Shown here: positions 6,594 through 15,511 of the stretch, piece after piece
Position numbering within the stretch: position 1 is the first letter of the stretch
Layout of the letters: each line of letters opens with the position of its first letter
Assembly (NCBI GenBank): GCA_934196075.1
Contig: CAKPVW010000033.1
Span: 1-20,989, forward strand
Direction: 5' to 3'
Length of the DNA: 20,989 nucleotides
Source: an uncultured Anaerovibrio sp.
GTDB taxonomy: Bacteria > Bacillota > Negativicutes > Selenomonadales > Selenomonadaceae
Position numbers and translations under genes: made by a program
The notes under the pieces: model-generated
What the model saw: the letters and a program-made list of their open reading frames with translations, nothing else
The model's database searches: none
What the model was told of the DNA's origin: nothing

Positions 6594-8119
6594 TTTTCCA
6601 CTCCCATAATCTGATACAGCTTATCCATATCCAAAGCATTTTCCACCACATCAGCCAAATGCTCGTAGGCCTGCTGCTTTTCTGCCATAACATTGCGGGT
6701 ATTAGCCAAAGGCTCCAATCCCTTGCTCTGTCTTACAGCATTTAAAATACTACGACGGAAAATATCATTATCAAAAACACCATGAATGTAGGTGCCAAAA
6801 ACATTTTCTGCTGCATTGGCTGTCCCCTCTACATTAGCACAGTCCTTGCCTCTCCGCTGACAAATGGTAAATGGATGAGCATCGGAATCCCTCGTAAATT
6901 CTGTATGTCCCATGTGAATTTCATAGCCCTGCAAATTGTCAGCAGAAATAGACTGCCCCATAAAATGCAAATCCTGACACTGAGCCACCACCTGACTAGT
7001 AAGCTTCTCTGCCTCAAAAACAGTTGCCATACCTAAAAGTCCCAGGCCAGCTGCCTCATCATTTTGGGATTCTGTATGCTGAGGATCTCGGATAACCTCT
7101 CCCAACATCTGATAACCGCCGCAAATACCTATGACCGCCTTGCCAGCCTCGGCATGAGCCAAAATTTTCTCTGCCAAGCCTGAATCCCTCAGATATAGCA
7201 TATCCTCAGTGGTGTTTTTACTGCCTGGCAGCATTATAACATCAGGCTCCCCCAAATCACTAGCTGACTTTACATAGTAAAGTGCCACATCCTTTTCGTG
7301 AGCCAAGGCATCAAAATCCGTAAAATTAGAAATCTTTGGTGTCTGAATAACGGCAATCTTTACATCCCCATCTGTAGGCGCTGCCTGCTTTTCCTCTAGG
7401 GACACAGAATCCTCATCATCAATGCCCATTTGCTCAATATGAGGGACCACTCCTAATACTGGCTTGCCTGTTTTCTGTTCCAAAAAATCAATAGCAGGAG
7501 TCAACAGAGTTACATCCCCTCGGAATTTATTAATAACCAAGCCCTTTACCAAAGCTCTTTCTTCCTCGTCCAAAAGCTCCAAGGTACCAACCAAGGAAGC
7601 CAGAGCACCTCCACGGTCAATATCTGCTATAAGCAATACTGGTGCCTGTAAATATTTGGCTACCCGCATATTCACAATATCATTAGCCTTGAGGTTTATT
7701 TCGGCTGGACTGCCAGCTCCCTCAATCACAATGGTATCATACTCCTTATCCAATCTTCCCAAAGCTTCCTTCACCGCATCAAAAGCCTTCAAGGAATATC
7801 CCCGATGATACTCCCGAGCAGACATATTGCCTACTGGCTTCCCCATAATAATCACCTGGGATGCTGCATTGCCTGTGGGCTTCAGCAGAACAGGATTCAT
7901 ATCCACCATAGGCTCCAAGCCAGCAGCCTCCGCCTGAGCCACCTGAGCCCTACCCATCTCATCACCATCTCTGGTCACATAGGAATTCAAAGCCATATTC
8001 TGAGCTTTGAAGGGCACCACCTTATGTCCCTTGCGATAAAGAATACGGCACATAGCTGTAGCCAGAATACTTTTGCCCACATGGGAGCTGGTTCCCATCA
8101 TCATAATATAATTTGCCAT
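6587..8119 (-). CDS. cbiP: Cobyric acid synthase CbiP/CobQ
   Basis: Glutamine-dependent amidotransferase that amidates four side chains (b, d, e, g) of adenosylcobyrinic acid a,c-diamide. The 510-residue protein has an N-terminal ATPase-like synthetase domain starting GTSSHVGKS (9-17) with VIEGAGSPAEINL (131-143). A C-terminal class I glutaminase-like domain has Cys333 in GICGGYQMLG and His446 in GTYIHGVFDN. Start is ATG with AGGAGG five bases upstream, 9 bp after the cobU stop. Length and motifs are normal. Often named cobQ in Firmicutes genomes. Confidence 0.97.
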   Translation of the reverse strand: MANYIMMMGTSSHVGKSILATAMCRILYRKGHKVVPFKAQNMALNSYVTRDGDEMGRAQVAQAEAAGLEPMVDMNPVLLKPTGNAASQVIIMGKPVGNMSAREYHRGYSLKAFDAVKEALGRLDKEYDTIVIEGAGSPAEINLKANDIVNMRVAKYLQAPVLLIADIDRGGALASLVGTLELLDEEERALVKGLVINKFRGDVTLLTPAIDFLEQKTGKPVLGVVPHIEQMGIDDEDSVSLEEKQAAPTDGDVKIAVIQTPKISNFTDFDALAHEKDVALYYVKSASDLGEPDVIMLPGSKNTTEDMLYLRDSGLAEKILAHAEAGKAVIGICGGYQMLGEVIRDPQHTESQNDEAAGLGLLGMATVFEAEKLTSQVVAQCQDLHFMGQSISADNLQGYEIHMGHTEFTRDSDAHPFTICQRRGKDCANVEGTANAAENVFGTYIHGVFDNDIFRRSILNAVRQSKGLEPLANTRNVMAEKQQAYEHLADVVENALDMDKLYQIMGVEKC

Positions 8120-8128
8120 AAAAGCCTC

Positions 8129-8692
8129 CTAATACAATTTTTCGGCTAATTTTTTTATATTGACAGGTATGCCTGCTACCGTCAGATATACCTCCTCAGC
8201 GGCCTCTGCCAGCATTTGATTGGCCAAACCTGCCAAATCCCGAAACTCTCTGGCCAGATGATTTTCTGGCACAATACCTGCTCCCACTTCATTCGTAACT
8301 ACTACCATAGTGCAGTTATATTTCTTTACGGTATCTATAAGACACTGGCAATTTTCCCGCAATAGTCCGTAATTTCTCTCTGAATCATTAATATTATCCA
8401 AGCTGCACAGCAAATTGCTGGTATACACCGTTAAACAATCAAAAAGAATCATATCACAGCCATCATCTACAGCTTCTTCTACAGCCTTATGAGCTTCATA
8501 AGGTGCTTCATAGGTCTGCCACTCTGCCGGCCGCCGCTTTCTATGAAGCTTTACCCGAAACTCCATTTCCTTATCCCAGATTTGTGAGGTAGCAATATAG
8601 GCCACCTTTTTGCCATATTTAGCTGCATATTTCTCACCAAAGGCGCTTTTGCCGCTGCGGGCACCGCCTGTTACCAAAATCAGCCTTCCCAT
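8129..8692 (-). CDS. cobU: Adenosylcobinamide kinase / adenosylcobinamide-phosphate guanylyltransferase CobU
   Basis: Bifunctional enzyme that phosphorylates adenosylcobinamide and transfers GMP to form adenosylcobinamide-GDP, the CobS substrate. The 187 residues contain the P-loop GGARSGKS (9-16), the KLHRKRRPAEW block with His50 near the expected guanylylated histidine, LFDCLTVYTSNLL (83-95) and VTNEVGAGIVPEN (132-144). Start is ATG with AGGTGG close upstream, 20 bp after the cbiA stop. With a complete de novo pathway it processes both newly made and salvaged cobinamide. Confidence 0.96.
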   Translation of the reverse strand: MGRLILVTGGARSGKSAFGEKYAAKYGKKVAYIATSQIWDKEMEFRVKLHRKRRPAEWQTYEAPYEAHKAVEEAVDDGCDMILFDCLTVYTSNLLCSLDNINDSERNYGLLRENCQCLIDTVKKYNCTMVVVTNEVGAGIVPENHLAREFRDLAGLANQMLAEAAEEVYLTVAGIPVNIKKLAEKLY

Positions 8693-8712
8693 ATTTCCAC
8701 CTGCCTAAAAAA

Positions 8713-10146
8713 TTAACTTTGACGACTAATGCTATAATTCCAACAGCTGCCTACAAATGCTGTAGCTGCTTCGACACAGCCGGCAAAATGGATGTGGAGA
8801 TATGAACCTACTACATTTCCCTTGTCATTGACAAAACCGCCGGGATAAACAGCATTATTTCTCATTCTTGTAAAGGAAAAGGCTCTATTGCCAACTACAT
8901 CTCCCGCCCCAGGAATTTCTGAGGAAAAGTGAAATTCGTGGCCTCTTAATTTCATGCCAGCACTGCCAATACAGCAATCCTGCAAAAGCTCTGCCTCCAC
9001 ATAGCCTACCATCTGCAGCTTTTTGTTCATCTGTACCTGTTGAGGCAATATGCCAGTCATATTGAAAAATCCCCCCTCAAAATCTTTTAGGCATTGACCT
9101 AGATACATATAGCCGCCACATTCAGCAAAAATAGGCATTCCCTCTCTAGCTGCTTGGTCAATGGCCCCCAGCATAGATTTATTGGCCTCTAGCTGGCTGG
9201 CAAACATCTCTGGAAAACCACCACCTATAAGCAGGCCATCCACATCTGGCAAATTGCTATCCTGCAAAGGACTGAATTCCACGATCTGAGCACCTAAGCG
9301 CTCCAGAACTGTCAAACTCTCTGGATAATAAAAGGAAAAAGCTTCATCTCTAGCCAAACCTATTTTTATCTTGCCGAAGTCATCAGGAAAACTCCTTCTA
9401 CGCCCTACAATAACTCTTTGCAGATACTCCTCAGCTTGAGATGGAATCTTATCCATAGGAGAAGCGTTATGAGCAATCTGCAGCAAAGATGTAAGATTTA
9501 TTTGTCTAGCCATAGCTTCCCCCATGGCATCTACCACCTGACGTTCCTTATTTTCCTCCACAGGCAAAAGGCCCAAATGACGCTCCGGCATAGTCAGAAG
9601 ATTATCTCTCCTTACCGCTCCCAGAACCGGCATACCGATGCCAGCCATAGCCTCCTCAATCATTTTTTGATGATTCTCAGAGCCAAGGCGATTGAGAATA
9701 ACGCCAGCAATATTTACATCCTTGTTATACTCCCTAAAACCTAGGGCAATGGCTGCGGCAGAGGCTCCCATGGACTTGCAATCTATCACCAGAACCACCG
9801 GAGCCTGCAGCAGACGGGCTATTTCTGCCGTAGAGCTGATGCCTCCTCTACCTCCATCAAAAAGCCCCATAACCCCCTCTATCACAGCCACATCCATATC
9901 CTGAGCCGTATCGATAAAGGTATTTACCATGGTTTCTTTGGACATAAGCCAGGTATCTATATTATGGGCTGGTCTGCCACTGGCTAGGCCATGGTAGCCT
10001 GGATCAATATAATCCGGCCCTATTTTGTAGGACTGTACCTTGATATCCTGATTCCGCAGGGCTGACAGCAGTCCTGTTACTACCGTAGTTTTGCCACTGC
10101 CGCTGCTAACAGCAGCAATTACCAGTCTTGGAATTTTATAGCTCAT
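8713..10146 (-). CDS. cbiA: Cobyrinic acid a,c-diamide synthase CbiA
   Basis: Glutamine- and ATP-dependent amidation of the a and c carboxylates of cobyrinic acid. From the ATG at 10146 the protein has 477 residues: a P-loop in SSGSGKTTV (14-22), KIGPDYIDPGYH (41-52), IEGVMGLFDG (89-98), then a glutaminase-like domain with Cys343 in FAECGGYMYLG and His451 in GSYLHIHF. The frame is open upstream to a TTG at 10179, but the ATG is preceded by GAGGGTG and gives the usual family N-terminus. It is 33 bp downstream of cbiC. Confidence 0.96.
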   Translation of the reverse strand: MSYKIPRLVIAAVSSGSGKTTVVTGLLSALRNQDIKVQSYKIGPDYIDPGYHGLASGRPAHNIDTWLMSKETMVNTFIDTAQDMDVAVIEGVMGLFDGGRGGISSTAEIARLLQAPVVLVIDCKSMGASAAAIALGFREYNKDVNIAGVILNRLGSENHQKMIEEAMAGIGMPVLGAVRRDNLLTMPERHLGLLPVEENKERQVVDAMGEAMARQINLTSLLQIAHNASPMDKIPSQAEEYLQRVIVGRRRSFPDDFGKIKIGLARDEAFSFYYPESLTVLERLGAQIVEFSPLQDSNLPDVDGLLIGGGFPEMFASQLEANKSMLGAIDQAAREGMPIFAECGGYMYLGQCLKDFEGGFFNMTGILPQQVQMNKKLQMVGYVEAELLQDCCIGSAGMKLRGHEFHFSSEIPGAGDVVGNRAFSFTRMRNNAVYPGGFVNDKGNVVGSYLHIHFAGCVEAATAFVGSCWNYSISRQS

Positions 10147-10179
10147 AAAAACACCCTCTGTCCAGAAAACCTTTCCCAA

Positions 10180-10815
10180 TCAATCCCGATTGTTGTCTAT
10201 GATATACATAATGGCGTTGACTACCGCAGCTGCAATAGGACTGCCTCCCTTGGTACCTTCAACAGTAGCATAAGGTACAAGGGTATTAGCAGCCAGCTCT
10301 GCCTTGGAATCAGCAGCCCCTACGAAGCCTACAGGAATTCCCACAATAGCCGCTGGGCGGAGATTTTCTTCCTCCACCATTCTCAACACCTCAAAAAGAG
10401 CTGTTGGCGCATTGCCAATAGCAATAATAGCCCCATTCATAGCCTGACCAAAGCTGCGCATAGCCGCCATAGAGCGGGTAATTCCCTGCTCCTTGGCTGC
10501 TTTGGCAATTTCTGGATCAGATACCTTGCAAAATACCTGACCACCAAAGGAAGCCAGCTTCCGCTTGTTGATACCTGTCCGCACCATTTCCACATCAGTG
10601 TAAATATTGCAGCCCTGCGCCAAAGCCTTTTTAGCTGAATCAATCAGCTGCGGATGCAGGCGAATAATAGGTGCATAATCCACATCTCCAGCAGCATGAA
10701 TAATCCTAGAGTACACCTTTACCTGTTCCTCCGTCAAATTCAAGCCCTGCAAATAAGGCGCAATAATTTCCATACTACGATTTTCTATTTCCATAGGTTT
10801 TTTGATAAAATCCAT
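10180..10815 (-). CDS. cbiC: Cobalt-precorrin-8 methylmutase CbiC
   Basis: Moves the C11 methyl group to C12, converting cobalt-precorrin-8 to cobyrinic acid. The 211 residues carry the catalytic histidine in SRIIHAAGDVDYA (His40), YTDVEMVRTGI (72-82), GNAPTAL (134-140), GFVGAADSK (163-171) and GTKGGSPIAAA (187-197), all conserved CbiC/CobH blocks. Length is typical. Three bases separate it from the cbiJ stop; GGGG upstream is a modest ribosome binding site. Confidence 0.96.
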   Translation of the reverse strand: MDFIKKPMEIENRSMEIIAPYLQGLNLTEEQVKVYSRIIHAAGDVDYAPIIRLHPQLIDSAKKALAQGCNIYTDVEMVRTGINKRKLASFGGQVFCKVSDPEIAKAAKEQGITRSMAAMRSFGQAMNGAIIAIGNAPTALFEVLRMVEEENLRPAAIVGIPVGFVGAADSKAELAANTLVPYATVEGTKGGSPIAAAVVNAIMYIIDNNRD

Positions 10816-10818
10816 AAT

Positions 10819-11583
10819 TTACCCCAGCTCTTTTCTTACAAAATCCAATACCTGCTGAAAGCTTTCAGCCTTTTGACTATAATTTATCTTGGGCCTATCA
10901 ATAATTACCAAAGGCAAATCCAGCTCCATAGCCGCCTGAAATTTGGCATCTGTGCCTCCAACGTGTCCACTATTTTTGGTAACCACCACCTGAGCCTGAT
11001 ACTTTTTGAACAATTCCTTGTTTAATTCCAGTGAAAAAGGCCCTTGCATAGCTACAATATCTCCCGGTGTAAAGCCCAGTGCCTGAGCCATGGCCACAAT
11101 ATCAGACTCTGGCAGAACTCGACAAATCATATGCTTATTTGCCATTTCCGGTACCTTGGCAAAGGTAGCCAAATTGCGACTGCCGGTGGTGAGAAAAATA
11201 TGCTCTCCCAGCTCCGCTGCCTTGGCTGCTGCCTGCTGATAATTCTCCACATAAAATGCCTTATCATAATTCAAGGGCGTCTGCTGTCGTTCATAACGGA
11301 TATAGGGAATATTTGCCTTTTTACAAGCCTCCATAGCATTGATAGAAACATTAGCAGCATAGGGATGAGATGCATCCACAAAGAGCTTTACCCCATGGCT
11401 TTCACAATACGCCACAAAATCATCTGCCTCCAAGGGCTTGCAATTTATGTCCATACCATAATACTGCTGCAGCAAGGTTTCCCCATATTGACTAACCACA
11501 GAGGCAGTAACCTTATATCCATGCTGCAGTAAATAACCTGCCAGTTCCCTGCCATCTTTAGTTCCAGCTAATACAAAAATCAT
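10819..11583 (-). CDS. cbiJ: Cobalt-precorrin-6A reductase CbiJ
   Basis: NADH/NADPH-dependent reduction of cobalt-precorrin-6A to 6B. The 254 residues fit the CbiJ/CobK family: LAGTKDGRELAG at the N-terminus, FVDASHPYAANVS (68-80), IRYERQ (95-100), a FLTTGSRNL block near the middle, then MQGPFS and VTKNSGHVGG towards the C-terminus. ATG start with AAGGAG/GAGG upstream, 6 bp after the cbiH stop. Confidence 0.95.
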   Translation of the reverse strand: MIFVLAGTKDGRELAGYLLQHGYKVTASVVSQYGETLLQQYYGMDINCKPLEADDFVAYCESHGVKLFVDASHPYAANVSINAMEACKKANIPYIRYERQQTPLNYDKAFYVENYQQAAAKAAELGEHIFLTTGSRNLATFAKVPEMANKHMICRVLPESDIVAMAQALGFTPGDIVAMQGPFSLELNKELFKKYQAQVVVTKNSGHVGGTDAKFQAAMELDLPLVIIDRPKINYSQKAESFQQVLDFVRKELG

Positions 11584-11589
11584 TTTGCC

Positions 11590-12339
11590 TCACTCCTTGG
11601 AGATTTTATAACCACGAGGAGTAATCATATAACCATCCTTGATATAGGTATTGCTATTGCCAATAATAACCATGGAGAACATCCCAATATTTTCATCGGT
11701 AAAATGGCCCAGATCAGACAGGACAATGCTTTCCTTTTCCCGACTGGCACTGCTGACAATACCTACAGGCACAGTGGAAGCTCTATGCTCTAAAAGAATC
11801 TTCTGAATCTCATAGATATAATCAGGGCGATGCTTGCTCTTGGGATTGTACAAGGCAATAACAAAATCTCCCTCTCCAGCTAAAGCAGCTCTCTTTTTTA
11901 TCAGCTCCCAGGGAGTCATCCAATCACTGAGGCTGATAACCGCAAAATCATGCATCAAAGGAGCACCTAGTAAAGAGGCTGCCGCATTTACAGCGGAGAC
12001 GCCAGCTACTACGCCGCCCCATTCTGGTCTTTCTTCCTCTGGCAGCTGCAGCACCAGCTCCAAAACCAGTCCTGCCATGCCATAAACACCGGAGTCACCA
12101 CTGGACACCACGACTGTATCTTTGCCAGCTGCCGCTGCCTCTACAGCTGCTTTACAGCGGTCAACCTCCTGAGTCATACCAGTGCCAATAACCTCCTTGC
12201 CCTCCAACAAAGGCTCTATAAGGTTGATATAGGTCTTGTACCCAGCTACTACGCTGGCATTTTCAATAGCCTTTCTGGCTCGAGGAGTCATATCATCAAA
12301 ATTGCCTGGGCCAATGCCCACTACTACTATTTTTGCCAT
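11590..12339 (-). CDS. cbiH: Cobalt-factor III / precorrin-3B C17-methyltransferase CbiH
   Basis: SAM-dependent C17 methylation coupled to ring contraction in the anaerobic pathway. The 249 residues show the corrin methyltransferase fold: GIGPGNFDDMTPRA (8-21), VSSGDSGVYGMAG (78-90), HDFAVISLSDWMTPWE (130-145) and YNPKSKHR (164-171). These are specific to the CbiH/CobJ group. Its ATG overlaps the end of cbiG by 13 bases and lacks a strong ribosome binding site, so translation is probably coupled to cbiG. It is a single-domain form, with no ferredoxin-like extension. Confidence 0.95.
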   Translation of the reverse strand: MAKIVVVGIGPGNFDDMTPRARKAIENASVVAGYKTYINLIEPLLEGKEVIGTGMTQEVDRCKAAVEAAAAGKDTVVVSSGDSGVYGMAGLVLELVLQLPEEERPEWGGVVAGVSAVNAAASLLGAPLMHDFAVISLSDWMTPWELIKKRAALAGEGDFVIALYNPKSKHRPDYIYEIQKILLEHRASTVPVGIVSSASREKESIVLSDLGHFTDENIGMFSMVIIGNSNTYIKDGYMITPRGYKISKE

Positions 12340-13475
12340 ATTAATGCTACCGTCACTTTCTCATATTTATGCTTGTTTAGGGCAATTCTGCCCTGAGGCA
12401 CACAGCAAAGAGCTGCCGCCTCGCAGATATTCCCTATGCCAATGGTTTTCTTTACAAAATCAGATTCCTTCAGCTGATATTTCTCAATCATCTCGGCCAT
12501 TTGCTGATTCTCAAAAAATTCTATAGGTACCTGAAGCTCCTTTGCCATAGCCAACAAACCTACTTCATCAGCCTTTACCACTGTACTAGCCAACTGAGAA
12601 ATCCGCCCAGTCCCCCAGCCAATAGAGCCGCAAGCCTCTGCCAAAGCCTGAGCAATCAGCTCTTTAGCGGTATTTCTGCGACAGCCCACGCCAGCAATCA
12701 GCCTGCGGGGCTGCAGATAGAGAATATTTTCCCCAGAAGGCAAATTTTCGGCCTGAGACGTCAGCACCACATAAAGCTCCTTAGAAGAAATTTCTGCTAT
12801 AGCTTCTGATAAATTTCCCACCAGTCTGTAGTCAATCTGATGCCTTTGCAGCACAGCCTCATAATTTTCTCTAGCCTTTAGCTGGCTATCAACCCAATAA
12901 ATCAGCCTTTGTCCTGTAAGGAGACTGCCATTAAACAAGGGCAAATTCTTTTTGGGAGCAGGTACACATTGCAAATCTGCCGCCACCACATCCGGCGCCA
13001 GCAGATTATTCACATCGGTAGCTGTGGTAATCACAGGATTGGCTCCCAGCTGACTAGCTAAATAAGCTGTAAGCCTATTAGCCCCGCCCAGATGCCCGGA
13101 TAGAAGGCTGATAATATTCCGCCCTCCGTCATCCATAACCAAAACTGCCGGGTCAGACAACTTGCTGACTAAATGAGGTGCCAAAGTCCTAACCACAATT
13201 CCCGTGGCCATAATAAAAATCAATCCATCGTAGGAAGCCAATCCTCCCGCAAATACCTCTGCCAATTTCTGATAGCCTTGCCACTGAACAATAGATTGCT
13301 CTGGCAAAGCTTCCATAACTCTCAGCTGTTTTTGGTGGACAAAAATCTCTACCTGTCCCCTCAGCTCCTGCCCAGCCATAACTGCCTCGCTGTCCTGCGG
13401 TTCCTGCAGGGCATGAACCAGCCGAATAGCCAGCTGACAACCTTTGGGGGTGGCTGCAAATACGCCGTATCTCAT
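12327..13475 (-). CDS. cbiG: Cobalt-precorrin-5A hydrolase CbiG
   Basis: Opens the delta-lactone of cobalt-precorrin-5A and releases the two-carbon fragment as acetaldehyde; a marker of the anaerobic pathway. The 382 residues contain FIMATGIVVRTLAP (87-100), VMDDGGRNIISLLSGHLGG (113-131), ITTATDV (149-155) and a C-terminal CbiG domain starting LIAGVGCRRNTAKELI. ATG start three bases after the cbiF stop, with no clear Shine-Dalgarno (A/T-rich AAATAAATT upstream), so it probably depends on ribosomes finishing cbiF. Confidence 0.95.
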   Translation of the reverse strand: MRYGVFAATPKGCQLAIRLVHALQEPQDSEAVMAGQELRGQVEIFVHQKQLRVMEALPEQSIVQWQGYQKLAEVFAGGLASYDGLIFIMATGIVVRTLAPHLVSKLSDPAVLVMDDGGRNIISLLSGHLGGANRLTAYLASQLGANPVITTATDVNNLLAPDVVAADLQCVPAPKKNLPLFNGSLLTGQRLIYWVDSQLKARENYEAVLQRHQIDYRLVGNLSEAIAEISSKELYVVLTSQAENLPSGENILYLQPRRLIAGVGCRRNTAKELIAQALAEACGSIGWGTGRISQLASTVVKADEVGLLAMAKELQVPIEFFENQQMAEMIEKYQLKESDFVKKTIGIGNICEAAALCCVPQGRIALNKHKYEKVTVALIWQK

Positions 13476-13478
13476 AAT

Positions 13479-14237
13479 TTATTTATCAGCTTGACGGAAC
13501 ATATGGCTGAATTCTGGCGCATAAAGGCGAGAAAGCTCATAGTCTGCCGCCAAGCAGTTGCTTACTACAATCATTGCAGTCCGATCAATGCCCTTATCCG
13601 CAATTTCCTCACAGATAGTCTCCAAGGTGGCACGGACAATCTTTTCCTCTGGCCAGGAAGCCCGCTGTACAATAGCAATAGGGGTTTCCGGCTTGTAGCC
13701 TCCGGCAATCAGCTCCTTAACCACATCCTCCAGCATGGTAATACTCAGGAAAATGCACATGGTAGCCTGATGGGCAGCCAAAGAACGCAGCTTTTCCCTA
13801 TCAGGTACAGGAGTCCTGCCTTCATTGCGGGTAATGATAACTGTCTGAGAAATGCCTGGCAGGGTATATTCCTGTTTCAAGGCTGCCGCTGTAGCCAAGA
13901 AGGAGCTAACCCCTGGTATAACCTTGTATTCAATTCCCAGCTTGTCCAAGGCATCCATCTGCTCCTGAATAGCACCATAAATACTAGGATCTCCTGTATG
14001 CAGACGTACTACCATTTTGCCATGGCTGACAGCATCTTCAATAACACTAATCACCTGAGGCAAAGTCATGGAAGCAGAATTATGAATTTCACAGCCTGCC
14101 TTGGCATAATCCAACAAAGCAGGATTTACCAATGAACCTGCATAGATAATTACATCTGCCTCAGACAAAAGCTTCTGTCCCTTCACGGTAATCAACTCAG
14201 GGTCTCCAGGGCCTGCGCCAACGATAAATACATTCAT
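13479..14237 (-). CDS. cbiF: Cobalt-precorrin-4 C11-methyltransferase CbiF
   Basis: SAM-dependent methylation at C11. The 252 residues carry GAGPGDP (7-13), HTGDPSIYGAI (80-90), PGVSSF (108-113) and the CbiF-type TRNEGRTPVP (136-145). Length is typical. It has the strongest ribosome binding site of the ring-modifying run (TAGGAGG, about 10 bases before the ATG), following a 54-bp gap after cbiT, the largest spacer in the cbiD-cbiC block. Confidence 0.96.
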   Translation of the reverse strand: MNVFIVGAGPGDPELITVKGQKLLSEADVIIYAGSLVNPALLDYAKAGCEIHNSASMTLPQVISVIEDAVSHGKMVVRLHTGDPSIYGAIQEQMDALDKLGIEYKVIPGVSSFLATAAALKQEYTLPGISQTVIITRNEGRTPVPDREKLRSLAAHQATMCIFLSITMLEDVVKELIAGGYKPETPIAIVQRASWPEEKIVRATLETICEEIADKGIDRTAMIVVSNCLAADYELSRLYAPEFSHMFRQADK

Positions 14238-14274
14238 TCTTCAACAACCTCCTAGCAACAATTATCATACCTTT

Positions 14275-14291
14275 GACGACAACCTATCGTC
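14275..14291 (-). repeat. Small hairpin in the cbiT-cbiF spacer
   Basis: GACGA-caaccta-TCGTC: a 5-bp stem with a 7-nt loop directly after the cbiT stop. It has no T-run on the minus-strand side, so it is not a typical terminator. It could protect or expose a processed RNA end, or be chance. Confidence 0.35.
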
Positions 14292-14876
14292 TTATTTATT
14301 TTTGCTACAGGTAACAATAAATATAGGATTGGCAGCCTTGGCCATATCATATGGCCCTACCTGCTCCCAATGATTTACCTGTACCTGTATGGTTTCATAA
14401 CTATAATTTTTCTTTTGCCGCATATAATTCAAACACTGCATGAGAGTTTGCACCGTAATACAGTTCAGAATAATCCGGCCCTCTGGCTTTAGCAATTCAT
14501 CCAGCCTGTCAAGAATAGGTTCTAAATGGCTGCCGCTGCCGCCAACAATAGCTGCATCCAGCTGAGGCAGCTGCTCCATGCCCTGAGGAGCCTCTCCCTG
14601 AATAATCTGCAGATTCTCTATGCCAAATTTCTCAGCATTGGCCTTGATAAGCTCAATACCCTCTGGCTTTCGTTCAATGGCAAAAACCCTGCCCTGAGAA
14701 GCCTGCAAAGCAGCCTCGCAAGAGATAGAGCCTGTGCCAGCACCTATATCCGCCACCATATCCCCAGTGCCTATTCTGGCCTTGGCCAAGGTAATAATGC
14801 GGATTTCCTCCTTGGTCATAGGCACCTTGCCCCGGATAAACTCCTTATCCGGTATGCCCAAAGTGTATTTTTTCAT
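14292..14876 (-). CDS. cbiT: Cobalt-precorrin-6B C15-methyltransferase (decarboxylating) CbiT
   Basis: SAM-dependent methylation at C15 with decarboxylation of the C12 acetate. From the ATG at 14876 the protein has 194 residues: IRGKVPMTKEEIR (14-26), a class I SAM-binding motif DIGAGTGS (43-50) and an acidic ribose-contact Glu in AIERK (about 68). Its Rossmann-type fold is unlike the other corrin methyltransferases here. The frame is open upstream to 14897, but the chosen ATG overlaps the cbiE stop as ATGA and has GGTGG seven bases before it. CbiE and CbiT are separate genes here; they are fused as CobL in aerobic producers. Confidence 0.95.
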   Translation of the reverse strand: MKKYTLGIPDKEFIRGKVPMTKEEIRIITLAKARIGTGDMVADIGAGTGSISCEAALQASQGRVFAIERKPEGIELIKANAEKFGIENLQIIQGEAPQGMEQLPQLDAAIVGGSGSHLEPILDRLDELLKPEGRIILNCITVQTLMQCLNYMRQKKNYSYETIQVQVNHWEQVGPYDMAKAANPIFIVTCSKNK

Positions 14877-15511
14877 CCTAACACCACCAATACACAATTC
14901 CCCTGGGCAGGCAAGGAGTTCGCCTGTCCCAGAGTGGTTTCCACAATACTCTCGTCCTCATAGGATAACCGACTGCAAACGGCTAACTTAGCCTCTGGTG
15001 GCCACCCCCTTTCCATAAGTAACTCTGATATGGTGTGAGAGTTATATTTGCTATCCGTTAACATGCCCAAAATCTGCCCTTTGCTATAGGCCAATTTACT
15101 ATCTGCCGGCACCCGGCCATGAAAACTCAATAGCTCAGCCTCATGCCAAGGCAGTGCCAATCTGGCAAAGGCCAGCTGCAGTGAGCTGATGCCAGGAATA
15201 ACCTGTATGCATTTGTGGCTAAAGCTGCGGCGAAGGGCATCCAGCAGGGAATAATATCCCGGATCACCAGATACCATCACCACCACATCCTGCTGGGCAA
15301 GATTTTCTGCAATAAAAGCCATAACAGCTGGGATATCTCCCCCTATAGCCATGGTTTTCTGCTGTCCCGTCTCCGAGGCCGCAAATTGAGTCAAAGCCCG
15401 CCGGCCTCCTACCAGAACCTTGGCTTTTTCTATGGCCTGCACAGCTTCTGGCACCATGTAGGCAGGATTGCCCGGCCCAATGCCTGCTACAATAATTCTA
15501 TGCTCTGTCAT
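14873..15511 (-). CDS. cbiE: Cobalt-precorrin-7 C5-methyltransferase CbiE
   Basis: SAM-dependent methylation at C5, acting with CbiT. The protein shows GIGPGNP near the N-terminus, VSGDPGYYSL, and PGISSLQLAFARL in the middle, as in CbiE and the N-terminal half of CobL. Two starts are possible: ATG at 15523 (216 residues, AGGGA upstream) and ATG at 15511 (212 residues), which overlaps the cbiD stop as ATGA. I prefer the second because the same ATGA junction recurs at cbiE-cbiT, but the first is also good. Confidence 0.94.
   Translation of the reverse strand: MTEHRIIVAGIGPGNPAYMVPEAVQAIEKAKVLVGGRRALTQFAASETGQQKTMAIGGDIPAVMAFIAENLAQQDVVVMVSGDPGYYSLLDALRRSFSHKCIQVIPGISSLQLAFARLALPWHEAELLSFHGRVPADSKLAYSKGQILGMLTDSKYNSHTISELLMERGWPPEAKLAVCSRLSYEDESIVETTLGQANSLPAQGNCVLVVLG

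Noticed and set aside
13173..14135. A 320-codon open frame on the plus strand
   Set aside because: It lies antisense to cbiF and cbiG, which are clear, conserved proteins. Its translation has no recognisable domain and a composition typical of antisense reading.
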